NCBI GenBank assembly: GCA_947643295.1
Contig: CANRVM010000018.1
Location: 1 to 14,330 of the forward strand
Source: an uncultured Mycoplasmatota bacterium
GTDB lineage: Bacteria; Bacillota_I; Bacilli_A; RF39; UBA660
Length of the DNA: 14,330 bases
Direction of reading: 5' to 3'
The position numbers were made by a program, and so were the translations under genes. The notes below the pieces were generated by a model that ran no database searches, was not told the DNA's origin, and saw only the letters and a program-made list of their open reading frames with translations. Positions 6,231-14,007 of the stretch are shown here, in pieces; position 1 is the stretch's first letter, and the number at the start of each line of letters is the position of its first letter.

Positions 6231-7181
6231 TTCTAATAAATTTTCGCTAATGATATACCTTGGTCTTCCTTTTACTTCTTGATATATCTTTCCTATATAC
6301 TCACCAATCATACCTAAAGAAGCCATTTGGATACCTGCAATTAACCAGATGGAACAAACGATAAATGTCCAACCAGTTACCGTATTACCTGTTAACTTTC
6401 TAATTAAAGAATAAATAATAACCACAATACTAATCATAAAAATTAAAATTCCTAATATCAATATCATGCGAATGGGTTTAATACTAAAGGAAGTAATACC
6501 ATTCCATGCAAAATTTATCATCTTTTGTAAAGGATATTTACTAACACCAGCTAATCTTTTTTTTCTCTCATAATAAACAATATCTTGTTGGTAACCAATA
6601 AGAGGAAAAATCCCTCTTAAAAATAAGTTGACTTCATGAAAATTAGATAACTCTTCTAAAACCTTTTTACTAGTCAATCTAAAATCCGCATGATTAGATA
6701 TGATATCTGCCCCCATAAATCTCATAAGACGGTAAAAAAGATGAGCCGTTCCTTTTTTGAAAAGGCGATCTTTCTTTCTTTTGGAACGAACCCCATAAAC
6801 AATATCACAACCTTGATGATATTTTATAATCATAGAATCAATAACGTCAATATCATCTTGTAAGTCTGCATCCATACTAATTACAACATCTGCATATTTT
6901 AAAGAAGTCATTAACCCACCGAATAAAGCATTTTGATGTCCCATATTTCTAGAAAGAGAAATTCCTGTAAACTGTTTTTCTTTTTTGGAAATAGATTTTA
7001 TTATCTCCCAAGTATTATCTTTTGAACCATCATTTACATACATAACTTTACTTTTTCTACTAATAAGGTCCTTTTTAATCAAATTATCAATCTTTTTCTT
7101 TAATTCTTGTGTTGTATTTTCAATTACTTCTTCTTCATTATAACAAGGAATTACGATATATAAAATTGGTTTTGTTCTCAT
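6219..7181 (-). CDS. GT2 polyprenyl-phosphate glycosyltransferase (GtrB/DPM1-like)
   Basis: The enzyme should transfer a sugar from a nucleotide-sugar to undecaprenyl phosphate on the inner face of the membrane, making a lipid-linked donor. The GT-A catalytic domain shows PCYNEEE (12-18), VNDGSKDNT (49-57), SRNMGHQNAL (77-86) and DADLQDD (104-110), the metal-binding signature of this subfamily. Two C-terminal membrane segments lie near 240-261 and 273-297, and the end GMIGEYIGKIYQEVKGRP is the usual tail of GtrB-type proteins. Its 320 residues match the family. The ribosome site is AGGA, seven bases upstream. It is convergent with the GT-C gene, which would be a natural user of its product. 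The sugar is not predictable here, and no GtrA-type flippase gene is present in the window. Confidence 0.88.
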   Translation of the reverse strand: MRTKPILYIVIPCYNEEEVIENTTQELKKKIDNLIKKDLISRKSKVMYVNDGSKDNTWEIIKSISKKEKQFTGISLSRNMGHQNALFGGLMTSLKYADVVISMDADLQDDIDVIDSMIIKYHQGCDIVYGVRSKRKKDRLFKKGTAHLFYRLMRFMGADIISNHADFRLTSKKVLEELSNFHEVNLFLRGIFPLIGYQQDIVYYERKKRLAGVSKYPLQKMINFAWNGITSFSIKPIRMILILGILIFMISIVVIIYSLIRKLTGNTVTGWTFIVCSIWLIAGIQMASLGMIGEYIGKIYQEVKGRPRYIISENLLEKKK

Positions 7182-7216
7182 TTTAATCCTGCTTTCTTTT
7201 TTATATATTTTCTTCT

Positions 7217-7245
7217 ATTGTATCACAAATTGCTCTTTTTCTATT
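7217..7245 (-). promoter_or_regulatory. Promoter of the GT2 gene (extended -10)
   Basis: On the minus strand TACAAT (7217-7222) is preceded by TGA, an extended -10; the -35 position (AATAGA, 7240-7245) is poor. TTTGTGATA before the -10 is identical to the corresponding part of the promoter at 3499-3528. The start codon lies about 35 bases downstream. Confidence 0.45.
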
Positions 7246-7271
7246 AGAAAAAAAGAACTAAAAAATCTATT

Positions 7272-7300
7272 TTGGTTAGACACTATTCTAATAATATGAT
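7272..7300 (+). promoter_or_regulatory. Promoter of leader ORF and amidohydrolase gene
   Basis: TTGGTT (7272-7277) and TATGAT (7295-7300) are 17 bases apart. The start would be near 7307, ten bases before GAGGTGAT, the ribosome site of the small ORF at 7330. There is no terminator before the amidohydrolase gene, so this promoter probably serves both. Confidence 0.55.
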
Positions 7301-7329
7301 AAGATAAAAACATTACGAGGTGATTTTTA

Positions 7330-7383
7330 ATGAGAAAGTGTAGAATTCTTTTATTTCATTGTCTTAGATTTGGATTACTTTAG
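7330..7383 (+). CDS. 17-residue leader ORF
   Basis: A good ribosome site (GAGGTGAT, 7317-7324) precedes ATG by five bases, and the frame reads MRKCRILLFHCLRFGLL before TAG. It sits directly after a promoter and about 20 bases before a second strong Shine-Dalgarno. It could be a leader peptide that controls the following gene, or the 5' remnant of a broken gene. No ladder of repeated codons typical of amino acid attenuation is seen (Leu is frequent, five of 17). I do not recognise it. Confidence 0.35.
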   Translation: MRKCRILLFHCLRFGLL

Positions 7384-7400
7384 TATCATTAAAAAAAGAT

Positions 7401-7408
7401 AGGAGGAG
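7401..7408 (+). promoter_or_regulatory. Strong Shine-Dalgarno without a start codon
   Basis: AGGAGGAG is the best anti-16S match in this region, but no ATG, GTG or TTG in any frame follows at a normal distance. The downstream amidohydrolase frame is open from 7403 and its codons before ATG 7481 look like coding sequence (for example KKLRIYNKIFLENDKNG). An ATA codon in that frame at 7427 lies 18 bases away. The original start may have been lost by mutation. Confidence 0.5.
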
Positions 7409-7480
7409 AAAAAAGCAAATACATTAATAAAAAAGTTAAGAATTTATAATAAAATATTTTTAGAAAATGATAAGAATGGG

Positions 7481-8104
7481 ATGAAAATAAATGGTTGTGA
7501 TTATTTATTAAAAAGAGGAGAAATTCCTATTCTAATATCAGCACCTCATGCTGTAAAACAAGTAAGAGAAGAAAAAATAAAGGCTAATGATTATTTAACA
7601 GGGCCTCTTGCTATCTATATAGCAAATAGATGTCATTGTTCTTATCTTGTTAGATGTTATAATAATAATGATGATCCTAATTTTCCAATAGGGAAGACGC
7701 TACCATCTATCAATTCTTCTTACTTAAAGATATTAACAGATTTTATTCGTAAGTACCCACAATATCTTGTCATTGATTTACATGGATGTAGAAATAGTAG
7801 AAAATGTGACTGTAGTATTTGGTCTAGAGATACAAAGCCATGTGACAATCAGATTCTTACTATTTTTGAAAATCAACTAGAAAAGCACTCCCTCTCAGTG
7901 GATATGGGAAGTGAATTTTTGGGAGGACAAGTTACAAGACAATGTAGCAAGATTACAAATGCTTTTCAATTAGAAGTAAAGAAAAGAATTAGAAGTCTTA
8001 AAGAAGAAGATATTTTGTTATTAGAAGCATTTACTGTTTCTATGGAGCAAGCAATTATGGATTCTAATCACTATTACAAAGCTTATCAAAAAAGAAAAAA
8101 GTGA
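7481..8104 (+). CDS. N-formylglutamate amidohydrolase-family protein
   Basis: The family consists of zinc-dependent hydrolases; the named activity cleaves formate from N-formylglutamate in histidine breakdown, but many Gram-positive members have unknown amide substrates. Visible motifs are SAPHA (20-24), DLHGCRNS (99-106), with His as a likely metal ligand, GGQVTRQ (148-154) and AFQLEV (161-166), in the family order. Cys residues are numerous (nine in 207), including a CDC pair. No histidine-utilisation genes are nearby, so a role in histidine breakdown is not supported. ATG 7481 has only a weak purine-rich site; the reading frame is open back to 7403 and starts beside AGGAGGAG (7401-7408), so the native protein may be about 26 residues longer with an altered start. 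TGA ends the gene. Confidence 0.75.
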   Translation: MKINGCDYLLKRGEIPILISAPHAVKQVREEKIKANDYLTGPLAIYIANRCHCSYLVRCYNNNDDPNFPIGKTLPSINSSYLKILTDFIRKYPQYLVIDLHGCRNSRKCDCSIWSRDTKPCDNQILTIFENQLEKHSLSVDMGSEFLGGQVTRQCSKITNAFQLEVKKRIRSLKEEDILLLEAFTVSMEQAIMDSNHYYKAYQKRKK

Positions 8105-8129
8105 CCAAAAAAAGTTAAACTAAGGAGCC

Positions 8130-8160
8130 ATATTCTATAATTTATTAGAGTATACTTTTT
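8130..8160 (+). terminator. AU-rich terminator after the amidohydrolase gene
   Basis: ATATTCTA (8130-8137) and TAGAGTAT (8146-8153) pair over eight positions with one G-U and an eight-base loop, followed by ACTTTTTT. The stem is weak because it has one G-C pair only. Confidence 0.45.
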
Positions 8161-8177
8161 TATCTAACAGATTTTAT

Positions 8178-8206
8178 TTGACTTTTTCCTTTTTTTATGT
8201 TACTAT
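8178..8206 (+). promoter_or_regulatory. Promoter of the two-gene membrane protein operon
   Basis: TTGACT (8178-8183) is 17 bases before TACTAT (8201-8206), which is preceded by TGT and is therefore an extended -10. The start would be near 8213, and a very strong ribosome site, AGGGGGGAG (8220-8228), comes at once. Confidence 0.6.
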
Positions 8207-8232
8207 ATATGGCAACTTAAGGGGGGAGTCTA

Positions 8233-9720
8233 ATGAAAGATAATAATCAATATACTTATGATGAATATGATGATGACTATTATTACGATGAAGAGGAAAT
8301 AGACGAAGAAGAATATGCAAATTATCAAGAAGAAGATTATGAATATGATGATGACTATGATGACGAATATGACGATGATAATCAAAAATTTGATATAAAA
8401 AATCTTTTTAATCGAAATAAATTACTTACTATTTTCCTAGTTGTGGTAGCAGTTACATTACTTATCTTTACTGGAAACCGTATTTTATCAAACAATCATA
8501 AAGAAGAGAAGAAATCAAATATTGTAGTTAAGAACAAAGAAGTAGAAAGTAATATGGAAAAAGACATTGAAAGTATTAAAGAGAAAATGTTAAATTACTA
8601 TAATAGTGATAATGTTCCAAAAGAGATTGATGATGAGAATTCTTTAACATTAAAAGAATTAAAAGAAAAAAACATAGTTGATAAACTTTCTATTGATAAT
8701 TATGATTTAGAAAAATCTTATGTTAAAATTACAAAAGAAGAAGATAGTTATAAACTAGATATTTATTTAAATAATAATAAATATTCAAAATCTAAAACTT
8801 TTGAAGTCAATCATTATGATTATTGTACAAATAGTTTTCTATGTATCAGAAATGATAAATTAAAAGATAGTATTAAGCCTTCTGATAAAGAAATATCAGA
8901 AAAAGAGAATAAAGAGGAAGAAAAAGAAAGTACTAGTAAAGATGATAATAAAGAAAATAGTAAAACTTATGTATATAAGTATGTAAAGAGGAATGGTGGA
9001 AAGCTATCTAATTGGTCTTTATGGACAAATTATCAAAGAACAGATTGTAATACAACAAGTACTACTTGTGAGCCAAATGATACCAATTGTTTAAAAGAAG
9101 TAAAATTATTTCAAAGAAAAGAGAGAATTGGTAGTTATCCTAAAGTTTATCGAACAACAAAAAGTGCATTAGTAGCAGGAACAACAGAAACTAAAAAAGC
9201 TTGTAGTACTGCAGATTATGTTAAAATTAATGGCAATTATTATCAAATTCCATTAAATAGTAATTACCAAAGTATCATAGGAATTACCTCAAATACAAAA
9301 TCTACTCGTGGTAGTTGGGTATATCATGGTAGAAGAGTTTATCAAACACCTCCAGCAGATAGTATTAATACAAAATATATTTATGTTGGATTTGATGATT
9401 CTAATTGTGGAGATACTTGTAGTAATTTACCAAATTATATTTATGATGTATATACTTTTAATAAAAGTATGTCAAGAGTTAGTAGTACAGCAACAGGTTG
9501 TAAGAGTACAGTAAGTAAACAAATACCAAGTTATTCAATTTTATCTACTACAGTTTCCATCACAAGAGATGAAGGAATATATGGTACTGTATGTTATGCT
9601 AGTAGTAGAACAAGAAAGATAGAGGCTTCATCCAACAGTGATGTGAAATGGAGTAGTTATAATAATAAAGAATTATTAAATAATGGATATCAATATACCG
9701 GAGAAAAAAAAGAAAAATAA
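8233..9720 (+). CDS. Single-pass membrane protein, acidic N-terminus, Cys-rich outer domain
   Basis: I do not recognise the family. Residues 1-53 are almost only Asp, Glu and Tyr (for example DDDYYYDEEEIDEEE). A short basic stretch (FNRNK, 59-63) and one membrane segment (64-81, LLTIFLVVVAVTLLIF) follow, so by the positive-inside rule the acidic tail is cytoplasmic and residues 85-495 are outside. A Lys/Glu linker (about 205-245) precedes a Cys-rich domain with about nine Cys. Its opening LSNWSLWTNY (W261, W264) and later KVYRTTK recall the layered Trp-Arg pattern of thrombospondin type 1 repeats, a resemblance only. An earlier CTNSFLC pair lies near 197-203. The stop is 13 bases before the next ATG, so it is in an operon with the 973-residue protein, which has the same topology and similar acidic stretches. 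A cell-surface or envelope role is inferred. Confidence 0.7.
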   Translation: MKDNNQYTYDEYDDDYYYDEEEIDEEEYANYQEEDYEYDDDYDDEYDDDNQKFDIKNLFNRNKLLTIFLVVVAVTLLIFTGNRILSNNHKEEKKSNIVVKNKEVESNMEKDIESIKEKMLNYYNSDNVPKEIDDENSLTLKELKEKNIVDKLSIDNYDLEKSYVKITKEEDSYKLDIYLNNNKYSKSKTFEVNHYDYCTNSFLCIRNDKLKDSIKPSDKEISEKENKEEEKESTSKDDNKENSKTYVYKYVKRNGGKLSNWSLWTNYQRTDCNTTSTTCEPNDTNCLKEVKLFQRKERIGSYPKVYRTTKSALVAGTTETKKACSTADYVKINGNYYQIPLNSNYQSIIGITSNTKSTRGSWVYHGRRVYQTPPADSINTKYIYVGFDDSNCGDTCSNLPNYIYDVYTFNKSMSRVSSTATGCKSTVSKQIPSYSILSTTVSITRDEGIYGTVCYASSRTRKIEASSNSDVKWSSYNNKELLNNGYQYTGEKKEK

Positions 9721-9733
9721 GGAGTGAGAAAGA

Positions 9734-12655
9734 ATGGAAAGAATGGAAAAAATCGAGAAACTAATTTGGAATGTATTAGATAATGAGGAACAGGCAGATT
9801 TACACATATATTATGCAGATGGCAGTAACCTTACTTATCATTTCCCAGAAGAGAAAAAGTTTGTTCAAAATATTATGAAAGATGCTTTTTCACAGTATAA
9901 TGTTAAAAATGTAGACGAATTACAAGAACTTAATATTTTAAATCGAACAGCACCTGATAACTTTGAAGAAACAGAAAAAGAAGTTTTAGAAGTAATAGAT
10001 TACAAAAAATTATATGAACAGTTAGGAGAAGCAGATTCCATAATTGAAGATATGAATGACACCTTTGATGATGAGGAAGAAGTAGAAAATACTAGTAGCC
10101 TCCCTACTATTACTGCAGAAGATGCTGATTTTGATGAATATGAAGATGGGGATACAAATAACCGTTTTGATGATGAGGAAAGAGGCTCATCTGTAGTTGA
10201 AGATTTTAATCAAGAAATTAAAGAGTATCTAGATGAGGAAGGTTTTCTAAAAGTAAACTTTCTAGTAGCGAGCCCGAATAAATTTTGCTTTTTCTGTGAA
10301 GAGGACAAGGTGTTAGAGTATAATTATGAAGATCTCATAAATGATGATGATATGCTTGCAGAAGCAAGGTGGTATTTTTTACGATTAGCTCAACAACAGG
10401 GAATCCGATTTGATGAAGAGAATATTACTTGTTTCGAAGATTATCTTATTGGTAAACCAAATGAAATCATAGAGGAATTAGAATCAAAAAATCTCCTAGT
10501 TGCTTACCCTAATGATGAATTTGAAAGGTTATATGAACATATGGAAATTGTGAATTCTAAAATGAATGGAACATACCAAGATGATTCTGATAAAGATACA
10601 AAAGACCCATGGAAGGCTCTTCTTGATACTTTTAACCAAAATATCGCAGAAGGTAAAAAGTTCTATACAGAAGCAGAAAAGAAGGCTATCAATGAATGTA
10701 AAGTAGCTTATATAAAAGCAATGACAAAGTATCAACGTGCACTTGACAAAGCAAATGAGAAATATAACAAAAAAATAGATAATGCAAAAAATGAGAAAGC
10801 TATTCAAAGAGCAGGAGACGATTACGATATAGCACGCCATAATGCATACTATGATTATGAAAAATCCTATGAAAAAGCAATAAATAAGCTTGATAAGAAG
10901 TTCTCAAAAGCAGAAAGAAATCAAACAAAATGGAATGAAAAGGCACTAGAAAAACAAATGTTAGCTAGCATGTCAAGAAAAGAAAAACACCAATATAAAC
11001 GGGGAAAAAGAAAAGATGCCACTAAAAATTTCTTAGGAAAAATACCTATTGTTAGAAAAATAGTTCAAAAGGATAGTTCAAACAAAAAGAAAAAAGGTGG
11101 TATCTTACGTAGAGCAGCTAAGTACCTGTTCATTACTATTACTACGATAGTAATTGGTTTCTGTGCATTCTTTTCCAAAGAATCGAATTCATTCAAAGGT
11201 CTATTTAACCAAAATAAAAACACTTTAGAAAATCAAACCAATCATTCAAATAATAACAAGAATCATACTAAGAATAAAAATCATACTAAAAAATATAAAA
11301 ATATAAAAGATGCATTATCTCATGCTAATATCAATGATTCTAAAAAACATGTCTTTAGTGGAGTATCTGGATTCTTAAGAAATTATAATACTGCTATTGC
11401 CAAAGAAAACTCAAAAGGAAAAACAAAATTAGCTCATACATGGAATGAAGTGTTTGCTTTCTATCTTGGTGTTAATAATATTAGTCAAGAAAAGATTAAT
11501 AATATCTTAGATTCTTATAATTTTAAGGCAAATCAATTTCTTCAAGCTTTCAAAAAAGGAATTCAACAAGATGTTCAAGCATATATTGTTAGCAAAACAG
11601 AAATCAATAAAGACCATTTAATAGAAGGAAGTAAAGGACAAATGTTCCTTACAAACTACGAAAAACAGTTAACAAAACTAAAATCTCTAAAAGATAATAG
11701 TAACATTACTAGAGAATATGTTGCTAATCAATTCTATGAAATGGTTAGAAAAGATTATTTATCAAAAAATTCAGAAATGAAAGCCTATAAAGCAGCTGCA
11801 CTTCCAATTATTAAAGCAATGAATATCTTAACAGAAGACCTTCATTTTGAAAACAAATTAAGTCTTGATGAGAGGAAAGAAATTAATCGTAAAGTCTATG
11901 AAAATGTAGAAAAACGCTTCCAATCTTATGAGAATAAATTAGCAGCTCATATTGCAGCAAATGGACTTACTACTGATGATGAACTTTCTTATGAGGAATT
12001 AAGAGATTTAGTAATTAATGGATTAAAAGCAAACAATAATTACAATGTAATTGCTAAAAAGCGTGATATTACAAATCAGAAAAATTATAAGGTAACAATT
12101 AAGAAGATGAAGCCTACTGTAGTTGAAAATCATACAAATCAATCATCAGAAAACAAACAACAAGAAACTACGAAAAAACAATCAAAATATAAAGTTACCG
12201 TTAAAAGTAATAGAAAAAGCTCAAAATTATATACTGCAAAAGAATCGAAAGATATAATTAGCCCTATCGAAGGAGATTACTATGATTTTGATGAGGAGGA
12301 TACCATTGTTCGTCCATCTATAGATAATGATCAATTTAATCGTGATCATTTCAATCATGATGATATTAACTTTGATAATGTAGGTTCTGATGATAATATA
12401 ATAGATAATGGAACAATCGATGACTCTTATCAAGATGATAATGGTAATCTGGATAATACAGTAAAAGATCCTACTACTGACTCAACAGGAGCAGTTAATA
12501 ATGATACAGCACTTCCAGATCCAAATGTTCCTAATAGCGAGCAAACAGTTAGTGGAAATCATGATATGAATGAGGTAGTTGCCGAGCAAATCGTTGATGA
12601 TATGGCCAATAACCCATCATCATCAGATTCCATAAAAGTATTTTTTAAGAAGTAA
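9734..12655 (+). CDS. Very large single-pass membrane protein of unknown function
   Basis: Not recognised. The 973 residues fall into blocks: an N-terminal part (1-110), an acidic linker (about 112-160, FDDEEEVEN and FDEYEDGD), a second globular part (about 165-280), a Lys/Ala-rich helical, probably coiled-coil stretch (about 294-420), a very basic stretch (420-462, KRGKRKD and SNKKKKGG), one membrane segment (464-480, YLFITITTIVIGFCAFF), an Asn/Lys/His-rich linker with NHTKNKNHTK, a helical outer domain (about 520-780), a Thr/Ser/Lys linker with twin motifs NYKVTIKK and KYKVTVKS, and an Asp/Asn-rich tail. The basic flank puts the first half inside the cell. The ribosome site GGAG (9721-9724) lies nine bases before ATG. 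It follows the 495-residue membrane protein within 13 bases, so both probably work in one envelope-spanning assembly; that is inference. Confidence 0.7.
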   Translation: MERMEKIEKLIWNVLDNEEQADLHIYYADGSNLTYHFPEEKKFVQNIMKDAFSQYNVKNVDELQELNILNRTAPDNFEETEKEVLEVIDYKKLYEQLGEADSIIEDMNDTFDDEEEVENTSSLPTITAEDADFDEYEDGDTNNRFDDEERGSSVVEDFNQEIKEYLDEEGFLKVNFLVASPNKFCFFCEEDKVLEYNYEDLINDDDMLAEARWYFLRLAQQQGIRFDEENITCFEDYLIGKPNEIIEELESKNLLVAYPNDEFERLYEHMEIVNSKMNGTYQDDSDKDTKDPWKALLDTFNQNIAEGKKFYTEAEKKAINECKVAYIKAMTKYQRALDKANEKYNKKIDNAKNEKAIQRAGDDYDIARHNAYYDYEKSYEKAINKLDKKFSKAERNQTKWNEKALEKQMLASMSRKEKHQYKRGKRKDATKNFLGKIPIVRKIVQKDSSNKKKKGGILRRAAKYLFITITTIVIGFCAFFSKESNSFKGLFNQNKNTLENQTNHSNNNKNHTKNKNHTKKYKNIKDALSHANINDSKKHVFSGVSGFLRNYNTAIAKENSKGKTKLAHTWNEVFAFYLGVNNISQEKINNILDSYNFKANQFLQAFKKGIQQDVQAYIVSKTEINKDHLIEGSKGQMFLTNYEKQLTKLKSLKDNSNITREYVANQFYEMVRKDYLSKNSEMKAYKAAALPIIKAMNILTEDLHFENKLSLDERKEINRKVYENVEKRFQSYENKLAAHIAANGLTTDDELSYEELRDLVINGLKANNNYNVIAKKRDITNQKNYKVTIKKMKPTVVENHTNQSSENKQQETTKKQSKYKVTVKSNRKSSKLYTAKESKDIISPIEGDYYDFDEEDTIVRPSIDNDQFNRDHFNHDDINFDNVGSDDNIIDNGTIDDSYQDDNGNLDNTVKDPTTDSTGAVNNDTALPDPNVPNSEQTVSGNHDMNEVVAEQIVDDMANNPSSSDSIKVFFKK

Positions 12656-12657
12656 AA

Positions 12658-12686
12658 TTGACAATTTGATGAATTTATGCTATAAT
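12658..12686 (+). promoter_or_regulatory. Perfect consensus sigma-A promoter
   Basis: TTGACA (12658-12663) and TATAAT (12681-12686) match consensus at every base with the ideal 17-base spacer, and TGC before the -10 adds the extended element. It begins two bases after the stop of the preceding gene. Such a promoter should be strong and unregulated unless a repressor covers it. The leader of about 44 bases contains two GGGGG tracts, the second being the ribosome site. Confidence 0.85.
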
Positions 12687-12736
12687 ATGTATGTTTTACT
12701 TGGGGGATTATATAGTATTTTAAGGGGGTTGAATAC

Positions 12737-13159
12737 ATGACGATTAATTCTTATATATTTGAATATTTAGATGAAAATGATTTTAGAAAAAAAGAAAGAT
12801 CTGTTAGAAAGTATAATATGTTAGCTTATAAGAAATTAACATTTAATTATTATCCAGAACTTAGAAAGGGGAACTTTCTTGGAGAGGAAGTAGCAAAAGA
12901 TGAGAAAAAACATACCGTATCTTATGAATTAAAACTTCCAACGGATGAAATGTTTACGAAAGTACATGGAGAAATTAGACTACATTATACTGCTTATCTA
13001 GATAAAAAAGTAATACTACTTACTAACATTACTCCAGAAGGAATTCTAAACGAAGGACATCGTGCAGAACTTTCTACTTATAAAGGGGTTATGGTATCTA
13101 AAACCAATCCTGAAAAAGATATGTTTAAAATCAATTTACTAAATATGTTAGATAAATAA
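12737..13159 (+). CDS. Conserved-looking small cytoplasmic protein, unknown
   Basis: The 140-residue product has no signal peptide, membrane segment or motif that I recognise. It is mixed charged and probably alpha/beta: an N-terminal helix rich in Lys and Arg (15-35), then strands such as HTVSYELKLP, EIRLHYTAYL and KKVILLTNITPEGIL, and a C-terminal FKINLLNMLDK. AGGGGG (12722-12728) precedes ATG by about eight bases. It stands alone between the strongest promoter of the window and a strong terminator, so it should be abundant. Its place before yebC may reflect only local order, since yebC has its own promoter. That it is a real gene is well supported by these signals; its function is open. 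Confidence 0.75.
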   Translation: MTINSYIFEYLDENDFRKKERSVRKYNMLAYKKLTFNYYPELRKGNFLGEEVAKDEKKHTVSYELKLPTDEMFTKVHGEIRLHYTAYLDKKVILLTNITPEGILNEGHRAELSTYKGVMVSKTNPEKDMFKINLLNMLDK

Positions 13160-13165
13160 AAGTGT

Positions 13166-13208
13166 AAAAGCCTTTAGAAAAGATAATATCTTAATAAGGG
13201 CTTTTTTT
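13166..13208 (+). terminator. Strong intrinsic terminator
   Basis: AAAAGCCTTTA (13166-13176) pairs with TAAGGGCTTTT over 11 positions with one G-U. A second helix, AAGAT/ATCTT, extends the stem inside, and a T7 run ends it. It separates the orphan gene from yebC. Confidence 0.85.
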
Positions 13209-13228
13209 ATACCTACTGGGATTACAGA

Positions 13229-13257
13229 TTTACAAGAAATTCAATCAGTGCTATAAT
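13229..13257 (+). promoter_or_regulatory. yebC promoter
   Basis: TTTACA (13229-13234) is 17 bases before TATAAT (13252-13257), which is preceded by TGC. The start near 13264 leaves a leader of about 24 bases containing the ribosome site AGGAG (13276-13280). Confidence 0.75.
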
Positions 13258-13287
13258 AACAGTAGAAAATGTGAGAGGAGAATTGAT

Positions 13288-14007
13288 ATGAGTGGACATT
13301 CTAAATGGGCAACGATCCATCGAAAAAAAGGATTAATTGATGCTGCTAGAGGAAAAGTATTTCAAAAATTAGCAAAAGAAATTTTTGTAGCTGCAAAGTC
13401 GGGTACACCTGACGTAGAACAAAATGCATCTTTACGTATGGTAGTGGAAAAAGCAAAAGCTGCGAATATGCCAAAAGACAATATTCAAAAAGCAATCGAT
13501 AAAGCAAAAGGAGCAGGAGATGCAGAGCATTATGATCAAATAAGATATGAGGGATATGGACCTTGTGGTGTAGCAGTTATTGTGGATTGCCTTACGGATA
13601 ATAAAAACAGAACAGCCTCTTTTGTTAGAAGTACCTTTACGAAAAAAGGTGGTAATTTAGGAACAGATGGCTCTGTTAGTTATATGTTTGAAAGAAAAGG
13701 ATCTATTGTCATTCCAAACACATATCCAGAAGATGATATCATGTTAGTAAGCCTAGATAATGGAGCATTAGATGTCGTAAACGATGGAGAAAATTATATG
13801 ATTACAACGGGTCCTGCTGATATGCTAAAGGTAAAAGATGCTCTTTCTGAAATGGGAGTAGATACCTTTTTAGAAAGCGAAGTTACCTATCTTCCTAATA
13901 TGGAAGTAGAGGTAGATGAAGAACACAAAGAAAAAGTATTACAATTAATAGAACAACTAGAAGATATCGATGATGTTCAAAGTGTTTATTTTAACATGAA
14001 AGATTAA
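13288..14007 (+). CDS. yebC: YebC/PmpR/TACO1-family protein
   Basis: The 239 residues match the family in length and along the whole sequence: the invariant start MSGHSKWATIHRKK, RGKVFQKLAKEI, ANMPKDNIQKAIDKA, the YEGYGPCGVAVIV loop, TDNKNRTASFVRSTFTKKGG and LGTDGSVSYMF. Members are cytoplasmic. They were long described as DNA-binding regulators (PmpR in Pseudomonas), while the mitochondrial TACO1 and recent bacterial work point to a role in translation, including difficult polyproline stretches. The sequence does not decide between these roles. The protein has no unusual insertion or loss. It has its own promoter and terminator, so it is a one-gene unit. AGGAG lies seven bases before ATG. 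Confidence 0.95.
   Translation: MSGHSKWATIHRKKGLIDAARGKVFQKLAKEIFVAAKSGTPDVEQNASLRMVVEKAKAANMPKDNIQKAIDKAKGAGDAEHYDQIRYEGYGPCGVAVIVDCLTDNKNRTASFVRSTFTKKGGNLGTDGSVSYMFERKGSIVIPNTYPEDDIMLVSLDNGALDVVNDGENYMITTGPADMLKVKDALSEMGVDTFLESEVTYLPNMEVEVDEEHKEKVLQLIEQLEDIDDVQSVYFNMKD

Noticed and set aside
9308..9514. 68-codon plus-strand ORF within the acidic membrane protein gene.
   Set aside because: Alternate-frame shadow rich in Ile/Leu/Val, caused by AT-rich codons.
10529..10840. 103-codon minus-strand ORF with a membrane-like composition.
   Set aside because: Antisense of the Lys/Ala-rich helix of the 973-residue protein; Lys codons read backwards give Phe and Leu. No promoter or ribosome site.
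12227..12433. 68-codon minus-strand ORF.
   Set aside because: Antisense of the Asp/Asn-rich tail, which gives Ile codons in reverse; no start signals.
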